Positions 6,933 through 8,719 of a stretch of 8,719 nt of DNA are shown here, one piece after another. Both the position numbers and the translations under genes were made by a program. The notes beneath the pieces are model-generated. The model was given only the letters and a program-made list of their open reading frames with translations, had not been told where the DNA came from and searched no databases. Positions within the stretch are counted from its first letter, which is position 1. Every line of letters starts with the position of its first letter. Source of the stretch: Deltaproteobacteria bacterium (GTDB lineage Bacteria > Desulfobacterota > Desulfobacteria > Desulfobacterales > ETH-SRB1); contig JAUWQK010000045.1 of the NCBI GenBank assembly GCA_030611115.1, positions 1-8,719 of the forward strand, read 5' to 3'.

Positions 6933-7655
6933 TTATTTTTCCTCGTAGACTGGATTTAATGATGATAAGAATTCGTTCCCTAATAAATTAAAAAATAATG
7001 TCTTTTCAGTATGGTGCGCACACTCCATTGCGTCTTGAAAGTTTCCAAACTTATCAATTTCCACATTAGTATCTATGTCGATAATAGAACCTTTTATAAC
7101 CTGATTTTCAATTGCTACTTCAGCATGATTTATCAGCTTGAGATTACTTGAACCATATTCGTATGGAAATTCTGAAGAGAAATTTATTTTATTATCATTA
7201 ATCTGCTCGTTATTAAGCAGTATTTTTAAGTTTGATTTGTTGAAGACATTAATGTCCGGAAATACATTAATATATCTAAGCGCAATGCGATAATGTTTAT
7301 CGATTAATTTTAACTCTGATAACTTATTATAAGTATCATATATTTTTTTAGAAAATTTATCCCAGCCACAACAATCCTTCAAATTTGCCAACGAGAAAAC
7401 TCTGGGACCAATTTGAATAATGAAATTATCTTTTTTAATTTTGTAATGAGGTGTAAATTTGAGATTAGGGTCCTGGTTTCTGATTGCAGCAGGTAATTGT
7501 AAAACAGGTAATTGTTCTACTTGTTGAAATTCATCCTTAAACTGGTTGTAAACAATTCCAAAAATCGCATCGTCAGGCAAAGATGATTCAAATCGAACTT
7601 CGAAAATGGCCTCAACAATTGGACATGGATTTATTGAAACTGGCAATTTATTCAT
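6933..7655 (-). CDS. TIGR04255 family protein, 240 aa (first gene of the five-gene cassette)
   Basis: Matches the pattern of the 'sporadically distributed protein, TIGR04255 family'. The N-terminal block PCPIVEAIFEVRFES is at residues 10-24, IGPRVFSL at 82-89, a W98/F101 pair follows, RIALRYINVF is at 123-132, IDIDTNVEI at 192-200 and the C-terminal HHTEKTLFFNLLGNEFLSSL at 214-233. Length is about usual for the family. Its biochemical function is not known to me. The patchy distribution is typical of mobile or defence genes. The start is supported by AGGA 8 nt upstream of ATG 7655. It leads an operon whose next genes follow at 1, -4, 5 and 6 nt and end with the SNF2 helicase. Its DNA is visibly more AT-rich than the flanking 98-aa gene and the DUF1828 region, a possible sign of separate origin. 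Confidence 0.85.
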   Translation of the reverse strand: MNKLPVSINPCPIVEAIFEVRFESSLPDDAIFGIVYNQFKDEFQQVEQLPVLQLPAAIRNQDPNLKFTPHYKIKKDNFIIQIGPRVFSLANLKDCCGWDKFSKKIYDTYNKLSELKLIDKHYRIALRYINVFPDINVFNKSNLKILLNNEQINDNKINFSSEFPYEYGSSNLKLINHAEVAIENQVIKGSIIDIDTNVEIDKFGNFQDAMECAHHTEKTLFFNLLGNEFLSSLNPVYEEK

Positions 7656-7701
7656 TATATAATTCCTAACTATCGTATATTTTGTTCATATTACATAGTT
7701 A

Positions 7702-7830
7702 TCATTTAGATAATTTTATCTTGTTTGGCAACAATAAATTATATTCAGCAGAAATTCTGGGAGCAAATTCCAAGGCCAGTATACCTATTTCCTGAAGAGA
7801 AAAGGCAATAATATGTATGCTGCCCCTATT
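7702..7830 (-). other. Open, protein-like 42-codon stretch without a start codon (possible gene remnant)
   Basis: Between the 98-aa gene and the TIGR04255 gene one minus-strand frame is open from after a TAG (7831-7833) to a TGA (7702-7704). It reads HIIAFSLQEIGILALEF, then APRISAEYNLLLPNKIKLSK. It has no ATG and no ribosome-binding site, and it overlaps the predicted operon promoter. It may be the tail of a lost gene or chance. Confidence 0.2.
7738..7766 (-). promoter_or_regulatory. Candidate promoter of the TIGR04255-helicase operon
   Basis: Minus-strand TATAAT (7738-7743) is a perfect -10 box with TTGCTC (7761-7766) 17 bp upstream as a weak -35. The leader to the ATG at 7655 would be about 75 nt. 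It contains a 12-bp dyad GATAA-AA-TTATC (7709-7720) that could serve as an operator. Confidence 0.45.
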
Positions 7831-7841
7831 CTATACGGCAT

Positions 7842-8138
7842 TTATCGTTTGCGTGTCGATGGCTTTATGATGTTTCCCTGGTTATCCATAACGCCAACCG
7901 TAGTCCCTTTTGTTGTCTCTATAGCTTTATTGACGGCTTCTTTATTCGTACCGGCAATATAAGCCGGGCCACGGTGACCTCGTAACTGTCCCAGGGCATT
8001 GCCCACGGTTTCTGGAGTTTCTACCTCTATGGTTGCCTTTTTGGACCTGATATCGACGCCCTTTCCGTCGTTATATTCAGTATTCATCTTTTTAGCGATA
8101 CGGTTTGCTGCGGTTTTGTGAGATCGGCTTTCAGTCAT
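7842..8138 (-). CDS. Small conserved hypothetical protein, 98 aa, D...ExE arrangement
   Basis: No function I can name. A basic N-terminal helix (TESRSHKTAANRIAKKMN) leads to GKGVDIRSKKATIEVET (25-41), then a helix with GNALGQLRG, a strand GPAYIAGTN at 57-65, a helix, VGVMDNQGNI and a basic tail ending STRKR. The order helix, D29, beta strand with E38/E40, helix, strand resembles a minimal PD-(D/E)XK nuclease-like core, but the usual lysine after the glutamate is absent (ExE), so the resemblance may be only structural. The start is supported by AAAGGTG 7 nt upstream. It has its own promoter, sits outside the five-gene cassette (186-nt gap) and is clearly more GC-rich than it. Confidence 0.8.
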   Translation of the reverse strand: MTESRSHKTAANRIAKKMNTEYNDGKGVDIRSKKATIEVETPETVGNALGQLRGHRGPAYIAGTNKEAVNKAIETTKGTTVGVMDNQGNIIKPSTRKR

Positions 8139-8164
8139 TTTATAACACCTTTATTTCACTGTGT

Positions 8165-8195
8165 ATTATATGATGCACTGTTCGTCATTAGTCAA
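8165..8195 (-). promoter_or_regulatory. Promoter of the 98-aa gene, -35 embedded in an 11-bp repeat
   Basis: Minus-strand TATAAT (8165-8170) has TTGACT (8190-8195) 19 bp upstream. Both boxes are close to consensus; the spacer is long by two bases. The leader would be about 20 nt and carries AAAGGTG before the ATG at 8138. The -35 box lies inside the tandem motif AATTGACTAAT, so a protein binding the repeats would directly compete with or aid RNA polymerase. Confidence 0.55.
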
Positions 8196-8208
8196 TTATT
8201 AGTCAATT
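8187..8208. repeat. Perfect tandem 11-bp repeat (ATTAGTCAATT)x2, possible operator
   Basis: Plus strand 8187-8197 and 8198-8208 are identical and head to tail, about one helical turn apart, so a bound protein would contact the same face of the DNA. A third exact copy is at 8310-8320. The tandem pair covers the -35 region of the 98-aa gene. Confidence 0.7.
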
Positions 8209-8217
8209 AAGGCAATC

Positions 8218-8249
8218 GATAGGCAATTCCCTTGCCGGCCTTGCCTATC
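8218..8249. repeat. Inverted repeat GATAGGCAA ... TTGCCTATC
   Basis: Perfect 9-bp arms at 8218-8226 and 8241-8249 around a 14-bp GC-rich centre that itself contains further GGCAA/TTGCC units, allowing competing folds. No T-run follows directly on either strand, so it is not a typical terminator. It is more likely a protein site, a transcript hairpin or part of a mobile-element end. Confidence 0.55.
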
Positions 8250-8425
8250 CTTTCGAACACATTTTTTGACCATTTCTGATAGATCGATTGTTGTCGTTTG
8301 TCTCGATATATTAGTCAATTCCTGATATTCATTCAAAATGAGGTTCCGAAATATCTGCCACTGATAGCGGATTTTTACTTTCCATCATAATCGCCAAAAG
8401 CACCTATTAAATGCCAATGGTTATA

Positions 8426-8469
8426 TCCGATAAATGTCTGGAACGTGTCTGTTATGTCCGATAAATGTC
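8426..8469. repeat. 13-bp direct repeat TCCGATAAATGTC
   Basis: Exact copies lie at 8426-8438 and 8457-8469, 31 bp apart start to start. They are embedded in related units (GTCTGTTATG / GTCCGTTATG) and flanked by ATGCCAA at 8411-8417 and 8474-8480. Clustered short repeats immediately beyond a truncated gene resemble the multi-repeat ends of some insertion sequences such as the IS21 family, but no transposase is present, so this is only a suggestion. Confidence 0.5.
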
Positions 8470-8471
8470 CG

Positions 8472-8709
8472 TTATGCCAATTCATATTTTCTGCCTTTTT
8501 TTTCACCAATCTCTTTCAGAATTTTTTTATCTACTAATCTGAACACCCTTTTTAGCGCCTTTATCGGAAACCCCAATAACAATATGCCCTCCTCTTGTAT
8601 TAGCGAAGGCAACGGCCGTTTCGATTGTTTTATTATCAAATGTTTCTTTAAATTCGACCGTTTTGGATTCGCCCCTTTTTATTAGCTTTACTATCTCTGA
8701 TTGAACCAT
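8472..8709 (-). pseudogene. AlbA_2 (Schlafen-like) domain gene, internally deleted remnant
   Basis: From ATG 8709 the frame encodes the N-terminal AlbA_2 motifs, GESKTVEFKETF at 13-24, AVAFANTRGGHIVIGVSDKG at 32-51 and KKGVQI, then stops at 8527 (60 codons). Immediately after, a frame one base away reads VDKKILKEIGEKKGRKYELA and stops at 8472. This resembles the winged-helix C-terminal tail of the full-length AlbA_2 / RecG-like 'putative DNA binding' proteins, which are several hundred residues long. The simplest reading is a large internal deletion joining the two ends out of frame. The end of the window is 10 nt upstream, so the promoter is not seen. Domain identity is confident; the deletion model is inferred from the match of the tail. 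Confidence 0.7.
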
Positions 8710-8719
8710 TACGTTTTTA

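Larger units (their letters stand above)
8139..8471. other. Repeat-rich region between the AlbA_2 remnant and the 98-aa gene
   Basis: About 330 nt with no gene I can support. It holds the promoter and the 11-bp repeats upstream of the 98-aa gene, the 9-bp inverted repeat at 8218-8249 and the 13-bp direct repeats at 8426-8469. One minus-strand frame (8199-8384) is open for 61 codons but has no good start; its in-frame ATG lacks a ribosome-binding site. It may be a remnant or chance. Confidence 0.5.

Noticed and set aside
8218..8249. Rho-independent terminator
   Set aside because: The inverted repeat is not followed directly by a T-run on either strand.
8199..8384. 61-codon open minus-strand frame
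   Set aside because: It has no start codon with a ribosome-binding site and overlaps the repeats and inverted repeat; this length is not rare by chance in such DNA.
8187..8469. CRISPR array
   Set aside because: The repeats are 11 and 13 bp, too short and irregularly spaced, and there are no cas genes.
8434..8685. 83-codon plus-strand frame over the AlbA_2 remnant
   Set aside because: It is the antisense of a frame with clear AlbA_2 motifs and has no ribosome-binding site.

Overview
Every gene I can support in this window lies on the minus strand, so transcription runs from the right edge to the left. The window looks like an accessory, defence-island type region of a bacterium. Strong AGGAGG/GAGG ribosome-binding sites, sigma70-like promoter boxes and moderately AT-rich DNA fit many bacteria. 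The gene families hint at a Desulfobacterota-like or similar environmental lineage, but the sequence does not settle the taxon. There are no rRNA, tRNA, CRISPR or complete transposase genes.

Layout from right to left. (a) 8472-8709 is an AlbA_2 (Schlafen-like) gene that has lost its middle; only the N-terminal motifs and a C-terminal tail in another frame remain. (b) 8139-8471 is a repeat-rich stretch with a 13-bp direct repeat, three exact copies of an 11-bp motif and a 9-bp inverted repeat, ending in a good promoter. (c) 7842-8138 is a 98-aa protein of unknown function with a D...ExE arrangement. (d) 2856-7655 is a tight five-cistron cassette: a TIGR04255-family protein (240 aa), a small protein with one hydrophobic segment (99 aa), a 208-aa protein with an SNTCDI motif, a ~91-aa protein broken by a one-base frameshift, and a 954-aa SNF2-type helicase with all core motifs. 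Gene junctions are 1, -4, 5 and 6 nt. (e) 2665-2850 is a decayed reading frame with two in-frame stops. (f) 1313-2585 is a two-gene unit with its own extended -10 promoter: a DUF6978-like gene broken by a 4-bp ATTT duplication, then an intact DUF1828/DUF1829-like protein. (g) 1-1055 is the N-terminal 351 residues of a SIR2-domain protein that runs off the left edge.

Reading the region as a whole: a SIR2 protein (a domain widely used as an NAD+-consuming effector in phage defence), a SNF2 helicase operon, sporadically distributed DUF families and several freshly broken genes together look like a decaying or fast-turning-over defence island. The most interesting unit is the TIGR04255 / membrane peptide / SNTCDI protein / small protein / SNF2 helicase operon, which I do not recognise as a named defence system. 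Three breaks (a +4 duplication, a one-base indel and an internal deletion) should first be checked against sequencing error.
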